A stretch of 22,580 nucleotides of DNA, taken from the NCBI GenBank assembly GCA_020024255.1, contig JAHHTX010000027.1, positions 1 to 22,580 of the forward strand, in the 5' to 3' direction. Origin of the DNA: Anaerotignum sp. (GTDB taxonomy: Bacteria > Bacillota > Clostridia > Lachnospirales > Anaerotignaceae). The notes beneath the pieces were generated by a model. That model made no database searches and was not told where the DNA came from. It saw nothing but the letters and a program-made list of their open reading frames with translations. The position numbers and the translations under genes are program-made. Of this stretch, positions 1 to 7,415 are shown in pieces; positions within the stretch are counted from its first letter, which is position 1, and each line of letters opens with the position of its first letter.

Positions 1-131
1 ATATAACATACAAATATAGTCAAGCAAATTATGGAAAAATTTGAATATACTTTCAAAAAATCAGGAAAAGAGCTTGTTCTGCAAAAAATGATGTGAAATT
101 TTTTGAAAAAACCAAAATAATTTTTTTACAG

Positions 132-172
132 AAAAAAGGTATTCCACAGAAATTTTCTGCAAAATACCTTTT
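132..172 (-). terminator. Terminator-like hairpin after the FUSC gene
   Basis: Arms at 134-143 and 163-172 (AAAAGGTATT on the plus strand) pair perfectly, and an inner CAGAAA/TTTCTG arm pair at 147-152 and 154-159 extends the stem after a 3-nt mismatch. Read on the minus strand it lies just after the stop codon of the gene ending at 185 and runs into a T-rich stretch, as a Rho-independent terminator would. Confidence 0.65.
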
Positions 173-184
173 ACCCTGTTTACA

Positions 185-1258
185 TTATGATTTTGCTCCT
201 TCTGAACAATATTTGGGTTCACCGAATTTCATCAGAATTTTTTCCACAACCCCATAAAACAGCAGTGCAAATACAATACCAAATCCCGTATCCACTACAC
301 GATAAAATGCGGCACTTTGGGCACTTCCCAATATGCCGACAGCCATGTATACCGCACCAAAACAGTTAAATATACTCTGCCAGCCGTAATGGGCACAAAA
401 ACCAATACAAAGCCCACCAAAAATACCCAGAAAACCGGTCATATTTTCCGGCAAAACCTGCATAAGAAGGAATACAAGGGGTGCACCCACCAAAACGCCA
501 ATAAAACGGAATTTTGCTTTTTTCACTCTGTCTTCCATTGCCATCTGCGTTGTAGAAAGAGCCGCAAAACCAATCCACATCACACGGGGCAGATGCAAAA
601 GCTCACCTGCCAGTACAGCACAAGCCACAGTCAAAGCCATTCCTGCCTGCCAACGGGAGCGTTCTGTTTCCATGCTGAATTGGCGGAATAAATCCAAAAA
701 TCCTTCTTTGTACGTTTTGTTCTTGTGTGATCTATACAACAGCCATGCAGTCCAAAGACCACCCAAAGTCATGCCCACAACACGCATTGCATATGCTTTT
801 CCCGTAACATCATAACCAAATAAAAGCAGATAAGCCATAACGATTGTTGCCTGATTGCACATTCTTACCTGTTGACAGCTAAGAAGTGTCAGCAAAAAGA
901 TAGAACAAAGATGTACAATAAATGCAGGCACAACAGGGAGCATATTGGCAATGCGTGGTCCTGTAATCAAAATAGCATAGATTAACAACATAACGCCTGC
1001 ACCATGAGATGCCTTAATCCCCAAATCCGCCTGACGGAATGCCAATAAAAACAACAGCACAACCACACCTGCTGTACCATTTTCCTGCCCAAACAACAGC
1101 CCAAACGCCGTTACAAACCCCACGCAGAAAGCCAATGTCAGTACAATCTTAAACAGATAAATTATGCTGTGTCTCCTTTTTTCCTGTGGTGTGACACTTT
1201 GTCTAATCAATGCTTTTGAACCTGCTTGATTCAACTGTAATTCCTGATAAACTGTCAA
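185..1258 (-). CDS. FUSC family membrane protein (fusaric-acid-resistance-like / aromatic acid exporter type)
   Basis: Predicted integral membrane protein of 357 residues. Hydrophobic segments fall at about 32-57, 62-75, 87-100, 108-128, 136-149 and 158-175, followed by a basic loop (about 176-202) and a second hydrophobic block from 206 to 340. The stretch around 224-255 (PRVMWIGFAALSTTQMA, then R and K residues, then RFIGVLVGAP) resembles the core of FUSC-type transporter domains, where W and R residues precede a glycine-rich helix. Related proteins are proposed to export aromatic acids or act in envelope stress, but the substrate here cannot be read from sequence. The frame stays open upstream to 1363, but that GTG lies on the promoter -10 box. 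I chose TTG at 1258 because GGAGGG sits 6 nt upstream. The gene stands alone, with its own promoter and a terminator-like hairpin. Confidence 0.7.
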   Translation of the reverse strand: MTVYQELQLNQAGSKALIRQSVTPQEKRRHSIIYLFKIVLTLAFCVGFVTAFGLLFGQENGTAGVVVLLFLLAFRQADLGIKASHGAGVMLLIYAILITGPRIANMLPVVPAFIVHLCSIFLLTLLSCQQVRMCNQATIVMAYLLLFGYDVTGKAYAMRVVGMTLGGLWTAWLLYRSHKNKTYKEGFLDLFRQFSMETERSRWQAGMALTVACAVLAGELLHLPRVMWIGFAALSTTQMAMEDRVKKAKFRFIGVLVGAPLVFLLMQVLPENMTGFLGIFGGLCIGFCAHYGWQSIFNCFGAVYMAVGILGSAQSAAFYRVVDTGFGIVFALLFYGVVEKILMKFGEPKYCSEGAKS

Positions 1259-1353
1259 ATCGTTCCCTCCAAATCCATATTTCTGCTTAATACATCGCAT
1301 ATTTATTGTATGTTTTTTGCCATACCCAATGAACTGAATCATTGCAAACAGAC

Positions 1354-1382
1354 ATAATACCACTACTTATAGAAATTGTCAA
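1354..1382 (-). promoter_or_regulatory. Sigma-A-type promoter for the FUSC gene
   Basis: On the minus strand TTGACA (1382-1377), a 17-nt spacer and TATTAT (1359-1354), with TG just before the -10 box (extended -10). Transcription would start near 1347, giving a leader of roughly 90 nt before the TTG start. Confidence 0.75.
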
Positions 1383-1478
1383 GAATTTCTTCATTTTTCT
1401 CTGCCGTATGAAAAAATTTTTCTGGTTAAGCAAAAAAATACAGCACTTTTTTCGTCACATTCTATCAGAATCCCGCTT

Positions 1479-2477
1479 TTATCGATTACTATAGCGAATC
1501 AGAAGTATCTCTACAGCCAATTCTTCCCCTATTTTTCCGCTCTTAATGTCCAAATCCGTTTGCAGACAGTCCATAAGTGCTGTTTCCAGTTGTTCTTTCC
1601 GAAAGTCTTTGCTCTGTTTTAAATAATCCCGAACAGCAAAATCTCGTATTTCCAGTCGCTTGGCAATCTCTCCGTTGGGCAATCCTTCTTTTGATAGTAA
1701 GGCACTTTCCAAAATCAGACGAAACTGCCTTGTGATGAGTGCAAGCACCATGTATGGCGACTCCTTTTGCAGCAATAATCTGCGATACAGAGAAACAGCA
1801 CGTTCCGCCTGTCTATCTGCTACAGCACGCACTAAATCGAATATCTTCGCCTCCAGAGAAACGGAGCAGACTGCATCTACATCTTCTTTTGTAATTTCCC
1901 CCGCCCCTTCTTTATATGCAATGAGCTTGGAAATCTCCCGCTCCAGATTATCCATGCGGTTATCCGTAGTGCGAAGAAGATATATTGCTATGGCATCTGA
2001 CAACACAACTCCTTCTTTCCCACAGCTTTTCTTCAGCCATACCATCATTTCTTTTTCCGTCAGCGGCTTTAACTCCACTACTTGTCCATATTTTGCAACT
2101 GCTTTATATAGACGAATATTCTTTTCTGCTTTTTCTTCTACGAATACCAAGCAGGCACTCTCAGGCAAATTTTCCATAAAGTCCAGCAGATGTTCTCCTT
2201 CATCTTTTGCTGTACCTTTGCAGAAAAAGCCACTGTTTCTCACCAAAACAAGTCTTTTGTCATGGAAAAAGGGCAATGTTTCCACTGCGTCCATAATCGC
2301 TGCCGCTGTGATACGTTTTCCTTCCAAAACTTCAAAATTCATGCCTTCTGTCCCTGCCGGCAAAAGTGCATTTACCAACGTTTCTTCATAATTTTTGACT
2401 AAATACGGTTCCGAGCCGTAAAACAAATAACATTTATGGAATTGCCCTTGTTTCCATTGCTTCTTCAATTCTTTCAT
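1479..2477 (-). CDS. holA: DNA polymerase III subunit delta
   Basis: Delta is the clamp-loader subunit that opens the beta sliding clamp. It works in the cytoplasm with the tau/gamma and delta-prime subunits at the replication fork. The 332-residue product has the family layout: an N-terminal fold beginning with the typical YLFYGSEPYLV stretch (about 17-27), a basic middle domain and a helical C-terminal collar domain ending in LLIRYSNR. Length is usual for HolA. As in the family, the nucleotide-binding motif is not intact, fitting a subunit that does not hydrolyse ATP. The start overlaps the end of comEC by 44 nt, with GGGAGAG about 11 nt upstream inside comEC, so the two genes are surely cotranscribed and perhaps translationally coupled. 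comEC-holA adjacency is common in Firmicutes. Confidence 0.93.
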   Translation of the reverse strand: MKELKKQWKQGQFHKCYLFYGSEPYLVKNYEETLVNALLPAGTEGMNFEVLEGKRITAAAIMDAVETLPFFHDKRLVLVRNSGFFCKGTAKDEGEHLLDFMENLPESACLVFVEEKAEKNIRLYKAVAKYGQVVELKPLTEKEMMVWLKKSCGKEGVVLSDAIAIYLLRTTDNRMDNLEREISKLIAYKEGAGEITKEDVDAVCSVSLEAKIFDLVRAVADRQAERAVSLYRRLLLQKESPYMVLALITRQFRLILESALLSKEGLPNGEIAKRLEIRDFAVRDYLKQSKDFRKEQLETALMDCLQTDLDIKSGKIGEELAVEILLIRYSNR

Positions 2478-4791
2478 AAATCGGTTTTCTCTCCCTATAA
2501 CCTTCTATTTCCATATGCCCTGATGCTGTAATGGTCACAAAAATACTTCCTTTTTCATCTGTACGAATGACTTCCATTTCGGCATCTTCCAGTCTTTTTT
2601 GTGTTTCTTTGTGGGGATGACCATAGAAATTCTTTCTGCCACAAGAAATAATCCCATAATCAGCATGAATTGTCTGCAAAAATTCCTCAGAAGATGCACC
2701 ACTTGAACCATGATGGGATACCTTCAATATATCGCAGACCAAATTCATTTTCCTGCGAAGCAGAAGGTTTTCCTGTTCTTTCTCCAAATCTCCTGTAAAC
2801 AGTATCGTTTTGCCACCATATGTATAGGTAAATACCATGGAAGCGGCATTGGTATCTGTTGATAGATACATTTTCTCCATAGGATACAAACAGCGGAATT
2901 TTCCTATTGTTTCTGTACCACCCTCATCACCCATTTTAACAGTATATAACGAAATTTTATTTTTTTCTACGATTTCCAATAAAGTATTTCCCCAATCCTC
3001 TGCTGTCAGTGGATAATCCGGTACATATAAAGCATCTACAGGCATATCATTCATCAGTTCCAACAGACCTGTCATATGGTCATAATCAGGATGGGAAAGG
3101 AATACACCATTCACTCTGCCGATACCCAAAGATTCCAGATATGGCTCTAATACCCTAACACCTATATTGTCCCCAAGCTCCACCTGTGGCATACCACCAC
3201 CATCTATGACAAAGGCTTTCTTATCTGCTGTGGTTATGACTGCACAATCTCCCTGTCCCACGTCCAAAAAGGCAACTGTATTTTCCCTCTTTCCTATTTT
3301 ATTTCCTACCATAGTCCCCAAAAGCAGTACTGCACAGAAACACAATGCAAAACGCTCTTTCTTTTTGGGTCTATACAAGCAAATGCCAAAGAGCAATCCA
3401 TACAGCAAAAGCACTTGCACCAAAGACGGTTTTCCTACAAGGATATACCCAAAGGAAAGATTCCCCAGAAACATACATATCTTTTCGTATATCTGCAAAA
3501 TAAAATAGACACTGCCAGCCGTAAATACTGCCGCAGGCATACAAAATAACCCCAAAACTGCCGCCAGTATACCAAAACCCAAAAGCAAACTACTCAAAGG
3601 CACGATCAAAGGATTTGCCAAAATACCGGCTGGAGATATGTAAAAGAAATGGTATGCCGCCACAGGAAAACTAAAGATTGAAGCAAAGAATGAAACTCCT
3701 GCATAGCGAAGAAGTTTCCCCATCTTACTTTCTGCCTCTCCCATTAGACGGCTGCCTGTATAAATGCCAAGAGTGGTAAGAAAGGAAAGCTGAAATCCTG
3801 CATCCCAGAGATATAAGGGCTGTATCAAAAGAATAACAAGGGCAGCAATAGCGATATTATTTAACCAATCTGTTCTGCGGTATATCACCTTTCCCGCCAT
3901 GGCTACCAATATCATAACCACAGCCCTCACAGTTGACGGAGAAAATCCCATAAAAAGTAAAATACCCAAGCTGCTGATAATGGTAAAGATGGCTGTGGTG
4001 CGGATACTTCTTTTACAGATTTTCTCTATAAAACATTTCACATACAACACCAGTAAAGAAATATGCAGACCGGAAACACAAAGAATATGCGTAATACCTG
4101 CTTTGCGGTACATATCTTCTGTCATTTCTTCAATGTCATCACGATCTCCTGTTATCATGGCTTTCATAATGGCACTTTCCTCTACAGGAAGAATTTCTCT
4201 CAAAACTGTGTATATCCGCTCCTTGGTGTGTGCCAATAAAACAGCAGGTGTCCGCACTTCCCCCACCTTCTTTGCACCATGTAAAAACATCTTGCCATCA
4301 AAGCCTCTTGTTGTTAAATACATCTTTTCATTATACCCACCGGGCTGTGTTGGTGTATCAAAAGGAAGCACCTCACCTGTAATAGATAGTACATCTCCCA
4401 CAGAGAAAATTTCCTCGTCCATTTGTATCCCATATATGTTTATCTTTTCCGTTTTTCCCCTTTCGTCTGTATATGTACCTGTCAAGGTTAATTTTTCATA
4501 TCCTTTTTTCGTTTTGCCTGTATCTTTCACCAAATATTCCCCTGCTATTTCCAAAGAAGATTCCGCCTGCTCAACAAAAGTCGGCTGTATTTGATGTGTG
4601 ACAGAAACATATCCAATCAATGTAAATAAAAGGAAAAATACATAATAACCCCTTTTTGTTTTTATCATAAAATATGACACAAATATCAGGGGTAAAATAA
4701 AACAGACCAAGCATATCATTTCTGACATACCCAGTCTGCAATAACATCCACATATTATGAAAATTAGAATCCAAAGTGCCGGTCTTTTCAT
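2434..4791 (-). CDS. comEC: ComEC/Rec2 family competence protein (DNA uptake channel)
   Basis: Inner-membrane protein that passes single-stranded DNA into the cell during natural transformation. It is full length (785 residues). Hydrophobic helices span 5-66, a soluble OB-like domain lies at about 75-180, and the competence domain with many helices covers about 205-500, including the conserved ILCVSGLHISLLV at 237-249. A C-terminal metallo-beta-lactamase-like domain starts at about 503 (AFLDVGQGDC). Its metal-binding motifs are present: SHPDYDHMTG at 566-575, FTGD at 666-669 and SHHGS at 692-696. These intact motifs fit the proposed nuclease role. No comEA or comEB is seen beside it; upstream lie a response regulator and a possible small membrane ORF. 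Start ATG has a GGGTGATG stretch close upstream. Intact ComEC is frequent in clostridia with no shown competence, so transformability should not be assumed. Confidence 0.93.
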   Translation of the reverse strand: MKRPALWILIFIICGCYCRLGMSEMICLVCFILPLIFVSYFMIKTKRGYYVFFLLFTLIGYVSVTHQIQPTFVEQAESSLEIAGEYLVKDTGKTKKGYEKLTLTGTYTDERGKTEKINIYGIQMDEEIFSVGDVLSITGEVLPFDTPTQPGGYNEKMYLTTRGFDGKMFLHGAKKVGEVRTPAVLLAHTKERIYTVLREILPVEESAIMKAMITGDRDDIEEMTEDMYRKAGITHILCVSGLHISLLVLYVKCFIEKICKRSIRTTAIFTIISSLGILLFMGFSPSTVRAVVMILVAMAGKVIYRRTDWLNNIAIAALVILLIQPLYLWDAGFQLSFLTTLGIYTGSRLMGEAESKMGKLLRYAGVSFFASIFSFPVAAYHFFYISPAGILANPLIVPLSSLLLGFGILAAVLGLFCMPAAVFTAGSVYFILQIYEKICMFLGNLSFGYILVGKPSLVQVLLLYGLLFGICLYRPKKKERFALCFCAVLLLGTMVGNKIGKRENTVAFLDVGQGDCAVITTADKKAFVIDGGGMPQVELGDNIGVRVLEPYLESLGIGRVNGVFLSHPDYDHMTGLLELMNDMPVDALYVPDYPLTAEDWGNTLLEIVEKNKISLYTVKMGDEGGTETIGKFRCLYPMEKMYLSTDTNAASMVFTYTYGGKTILFTGDLEKEQENLLLRRKMNLVCDILKVSHHGSSGASSEEFLQTIHADYGIISCGRKNFYGHPHKETQKRLEDAEMEVIRTDEKGSIFVTITASGHMEIEGYRERKPIYERIEEAMETRAIP

Positions 4792-4844
4792 GGTTCATCA
4801 CCCATTACGTTTGTTTTCCTATTTTTGATGGCTGTATATGATAT

Positions 4845-4946
4845 TCACCTTTGCCAGCCTATCTTCTGAACAAAATCAGTTCCCAATACTGCCATGTGTA
4901 TCATCACAGCTGCATAAATAATAGAAAGTCCCAGAACTTCCTCCAT
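4845..4946 (-). CDS. Possible 33-residue single-helix membrane peptide
   Basis: An ATG sits one nucleotide after the response-regulator stop codon (TAA-A-ATG) and opens a 33-codon frame ending in TGA at 4845-4847. The peptide starts MEE, then has a hydrophobic run LGLSIIYAAVMIHMAVLG long enough for one transmembrane helix, then a charged tail ending in WQR. It lies between the response regulator and comEC in the same direction, so it would be on the same transcript. Against it: there is no good ribosome binding site before the ATG, so it would depend on termination-reinitiation from the upstream gene. I do not recognise a family. It could equally be chance open frame in a 156-nt spacer. Confidence 0.35.
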   Translation of the reverse strand: MEEVLGLSIIYAAVMIHMAVLGTDFVQKIGWQR

Positions 4947-4947
4947 T

Positions 4948-5637
4948 TTAATTAAAATAGTAACCTACGCCCCATTTTGTAAAAATATATTTCGGTTCAC
5001 TGGGATTTTCCTCAATTTTTTCACGCAGACGACGAACGTGTACATCTACAGTCCGTACATCACCGGGATAATCATAGCCCCAAACGGTATCTAACAGCTT
5101 TTCTCTGCTGTATACTTTACCTGGGTTTTCCATCAAAAGTTCCAAAAGATCAAATTCCTTTGCTGTCAAATTGACTTCTTTGCCACTGACAAATACTCTC
5201 CTACTGTCATAATCAAGTTCCAGATCCCTTGCTTTTCGTATTTCCCGTCCTCTGGAATCTGTATTCACCTTCTTCACACTGCGGCGAAGAATTGCTTTAA
5301 TTCTTGCTTTTAACTCCAAAATATTAAAAGGCTTTGTGATATAATCATCTGCACCATATTCCAGACCCATGATTTTATCCATATCCTCACCTTTTGCCGT
5401 AACCATGATAATCGGAATCTGGGAAAATTCCCGCACCTGTTGGCAAACCTCCAAGCCGTCCATTTTGGGAAGCATTACATCTAACACCACAAGGTCAAAG
5501 GAACCTTCTTTAATATATTGCAGTGCTTCTTCCCCATCATATGCAGGTGTCACTTCCATGTCATCCTGCTCCAAAGAAAATCGAATTCCCTTTACGATTA
5601 GTTTTTCATCGTCCACAACCAAAATCCGATACGACAT
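4948..5637 (-). CDS. OmpR/PhoB-family response regulator, no kinase beside it
   Basis: Cytoplasmic two-component transcription factor of 229 residues. The receiver domain (1-120) has the acidic pair D9/D10, phospho-acceptor D53 in VVLDVMLPKMDG, T80 and K102 in TKPF. The C-terminal winged helix (about 135-229) shows the recognition-helix stretch DVRTVDVHVRRLREKI and ends GVGYYFN. It resembles the PhoB/WalR (YycF) group, but no histidine kinase or walHIJ-type partner lies within the window, and the DNA upstream is gene-poor for over 900 bp. AGGAGG stands about 9 nt before the ATG. It precedes comEC and holA in the same direction and may share a transcript with them. A partner kinase elsewhere in the genome is likely; target genes are unknown. 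Confidence 0.9.
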   Translation of the reverse strand: MSYRILVVDDEKLIVKGIRFSLEQDDMEVTPAYDGEEALQYIKEGSFDLVVLDVMLPKMDGLEVCQQVREFSQIPIIMVTAKGEDMDKIMGLEYGADDYITKPFNILELKARIKAILRRSVKKVNTDSRGREIRKARDLELDYDSRRVFVSGKEVNLTAKEFDLLELLMENPGKVYSREKLLDTVWGYDYPGDVRTVDVHVRRLREKIEENPSEPKYIFTKWGVGYYFN

Positions 5638-5827
5638 TTTCCTTCCTCCTGTTACCCATACCTCAATATTCCCTTTTTTCCGTTACTCTTTGATTGGTGA
5701 AACCTTTATCTTATTTTCTGGAGTAGAACAGCCATTTTTCTTCTTAACATAATCCCCTCTTCTTCTGTCTTTCCTGCTTTATAATGCAAAGATGTACAAA
5801 AATACAATATACAAATCAATATTTATT

Positions 5828-6031
5828 TCATTGTACCACAAAAAAAGGGAATATCCTATAGGAGAATATGGTAAAATCAAAATTTTTATATACGTCCAAT
5901 GTGCTCTGCCTTTCCAGAATCTGTCTTTGATGAACAGCAAACACAGCCGATTTACCGCTTATCTCTGATAATGTGAACGCAAACAATGCCACAATACTTA
6001 ATGACAGAAACATGAACAAAATAATATGCAA
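5828..6031 (-). CDS. Doubtful small ORF with one hydrophobic segment
   Basis: A TTG-started 67-codon frame. It begins with a hydrophobic run (MHIILFMFLSLSIVALFAF), then a polar middle containing HQRQILERQST, then an aromatic-rich end. AGAAGGGAT lies several nucleotides upstream of the TTG, which gives slight support for translation. I recognise no family. The last 20 codons cross AT-rich palindromic DNA and look non-coding, so it may be the remains of a membrane protein gene or chance. It sits alone in the gap upstream of the response regulator. Confidence 0.22.
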   Translation of the reverse strand: MHIILFMFLSLSIVALFAFTLSEISGKSAVFAVHQRQILERQSTLDVYKNFDFTIFSYRIFPFFVVQ

Positions 6032-6222
6032 AACTTATCCCTTCTGCTGCATAAGCAATCCTTATGTATGCCAAAGCTCTCGCCTATTCTGCTAAATATT
6101 ATTTATTCTCACCTTCATTTTGTGCTAAAAACCTCCTGTTATCATTCACGAAAATATTGAAAATATTTTATTTATTTCTAGTAGAATCGAGAAATCTATT
6201 ATGATAAAGCAGCTCCAAACAG

Positions 6223-6255
6223 ACGTAGCCCAAAGCTAACAGCTTTAGGCTACGT
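6223..6255. repeat. 33-bp near-perfect inverted repeat
   Basis: Left arm ACGTAGCC-C-AAAGCT (6223-6237) and right arm AGCTTT-A-GGCTACGT (6241-6255) around a 3-nt centre (AAC). Fourteen of fifteen positions pair, with a single C/A mismatch. No T-run follows on either strand, so a simple terminator is not supported. It could form a strong RNA hairpin for the flavodoxin transcript end, be a protein-binding palindrome, or be a mobile-element trace. Confidence 0.6.
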
Positions 6256-6561
6256 TATGATATGGCTTGAAATATAGATTAACTTGTTCATTTTTATGTA
6301 TAGCATAAATGCAGCAAAATCGCATAATCTCGTTCTTAATCTTCCATATCAGGAGCAACACCATAAATGACTAATGCCAGTGTTTATCTAACTGTCACAT
6401 TAACGTAATGTCCCCGATTTAATTGTCAAAAGGGAATAACATACACTGTGATAACATAAACTTATCCAAACACAAAAACAGCTTTATACCATAGCTCTCC
6501 CATTATCATTTGATTGCCATTTCTGCAACTTCTATACAAACCATTCATAAAAATAATTTGA

Positions 6562-7092
6562 TTATAATATAGAAACAAAGTCAAGATTTAATTCTTTGCA
6601 TCGTGTATATAACTGAATTCTTTCATTAAATCGCTCAGCAGCCAGTGCACACTCAGCAGCCGAAGGATGATCCTTTATGATTTCCCAGCGAACCTCCTTT
6701 TGCTCAGTGGGAATATGGTTACTGTCTATGCCCTGACTTTTCGCCACGGCTCCATTGCACACAAAAGCACCAATGACTTCATTGTTATCTTTGACTAAAT
6801 TCAGTCCGGATTCAACGGTTTCACGTGCGTGGGCACTATCGGAATAGTATCCCAGTGTGCAGAAAATTCCAACAGCCTTACCTTTGACTGTTTGCAGGAA
6901 TTCCTTCATCTCATCATTAGGATTCCCTGAAATTCCCCAATATCCCAAAAGAATAATATCTCCATCTAAAGCAGGCACACCATCTTTCAAATCATGGATG
7001 GTTTTCTGCTCCACATCTATTCCATTGAAAATTGCGTCTGCTACTTTTTTTGTACAGCCGGTAAGACTTGAATAAATTACTTGTACTTTCAT
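6562..7092 (-). CDS. Flavodoxin family protein
   Basis: Small FMN-binding electron carrier of 176 residues, presumably cytoplasmic. The N-terminus MKVQVIYSSLTGCTKKVADAI has the beta-strand plus phosphate-binding loop (S-x-TGCT, residues 9-14) that holds the FMN phosphate in flavodoxins. LLGYWGISGNPND (about 48-60) and CTLGYYSDSAHA (about 78-89) match the two loops that bracket the isoalloxazine ring. The C-terminal third (from about 125) is helical and charged, longer than in minimal flavodoxins. It is closest by eye to the clostridial flavodoxin_3-like group, which includes BilS, but no bilirubin reductase (bilR) is present to support that role. AAAGGAGG lies 8 nt before the ATG. The gene appears to be transcribed alone. 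Confidence 0.8.
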   Translation of the reverse strand: MKVQVIYSSLTGCTKKVADAIFNGIDVEQKTIHDLKDGVPALDGDIILLGYWGISGNPNDEMKEFLQTVKGKAVGIFCTLGYYSDSAHARETVESGLNLVKDNNEVIGAFVCNGAVAKSQGIDSNHIPTEQKEVRWEIIKDHPSAAECALAAERFNERIQLYTRCKELNLDFVSIL

Positions 7093-7415
7093 TGTACGCT
7101 CCTCCTTTACTGAATGTATATGAATATTTTTTCTGCAAGGGTCGCGAATAGATTGATTCGTTTTCTCTTGTTCATTATTATTATATCACATTTTTCCAAA
7201 AAAGGTAGTCGAACCACAATGTTTTAAATACAGAAAACTTTCTTTTTGCAATCAATACCCCACTGAATCATTTCAAAACAAAAGTAAGGGGTAATGAGAA
7301 CACATAAAAACTTTTTCTCCAATCAGACTGCTTTTATAGTTTATGCGGCTGATTTTTGCAGTCACAAAAGAACAAATCTAAACATCTGCTGTTAACATTT
7401 TTTTGCCTTTCCATT
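7093..7415. other. Spacer between yeiH-type gene and flavodoxin gene
   Basis: About 320 bp without a gene. It holds a candidate -10 box for the flavodoxin gene and, at 7321-7363, two mutually exclusive short stems (AATCAG/CTGATT and GACTGC/GCAGTC) that might help end the upstream transcript. I see nothing else. Confidence 0.5.
7180..7185 (-). promoter_or_regulatory. Candidate -10 box for the flavodoxin gene
   Basis: Perfect TATAAT on the minus strand about 90 nt upstream of the flavodoxin start. No good -35 hexamer lies 16-18 nt upstream, so this is tentative. Confidence 0.4.

Larger units (their letters stand above)
5638..6561. other. Gene-poor AT-rich stretch of about 920 bp
   Basis: I find no convincing gene here. 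It holds a doubtful 67-codon ORF (5828-6031, minus), a 33-bp inverted repeat (6223-6255), a 10-bp perfect palindrome TCCTATAGGA near 5855-5864 and scattered short frames with stops. Nothing identifies it as a known RNA, riboswitch or insertion sequence. Its size and composition suggest decayed DNA or an old insertion site. Confidence 0.5.

Noticed and set aside
1660..4594. Long plus-strand frames such as 1660-2391 and 3899-4594
   Set aside because: They are antisense to the conserved holA and comEC genes, have low-complexity Ser/Thr-rich translations and no ribosome binding site.
5706..5750. 14-codon leader-like ORF (MLRRKMAVLLQKIR) upstream of the response regulator
   Set aside because: The GGGG ribosome-binding stretch is only 3 nt from the ATG and no codon bias or attenuator structure supports a leader peptide.
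6562..7092. Identification of the flavodoxin as BilS, partner of bilirubin reductase
   Set aside because: Only general flavodoxin features can be seen and no bilR-like gene is in the window.
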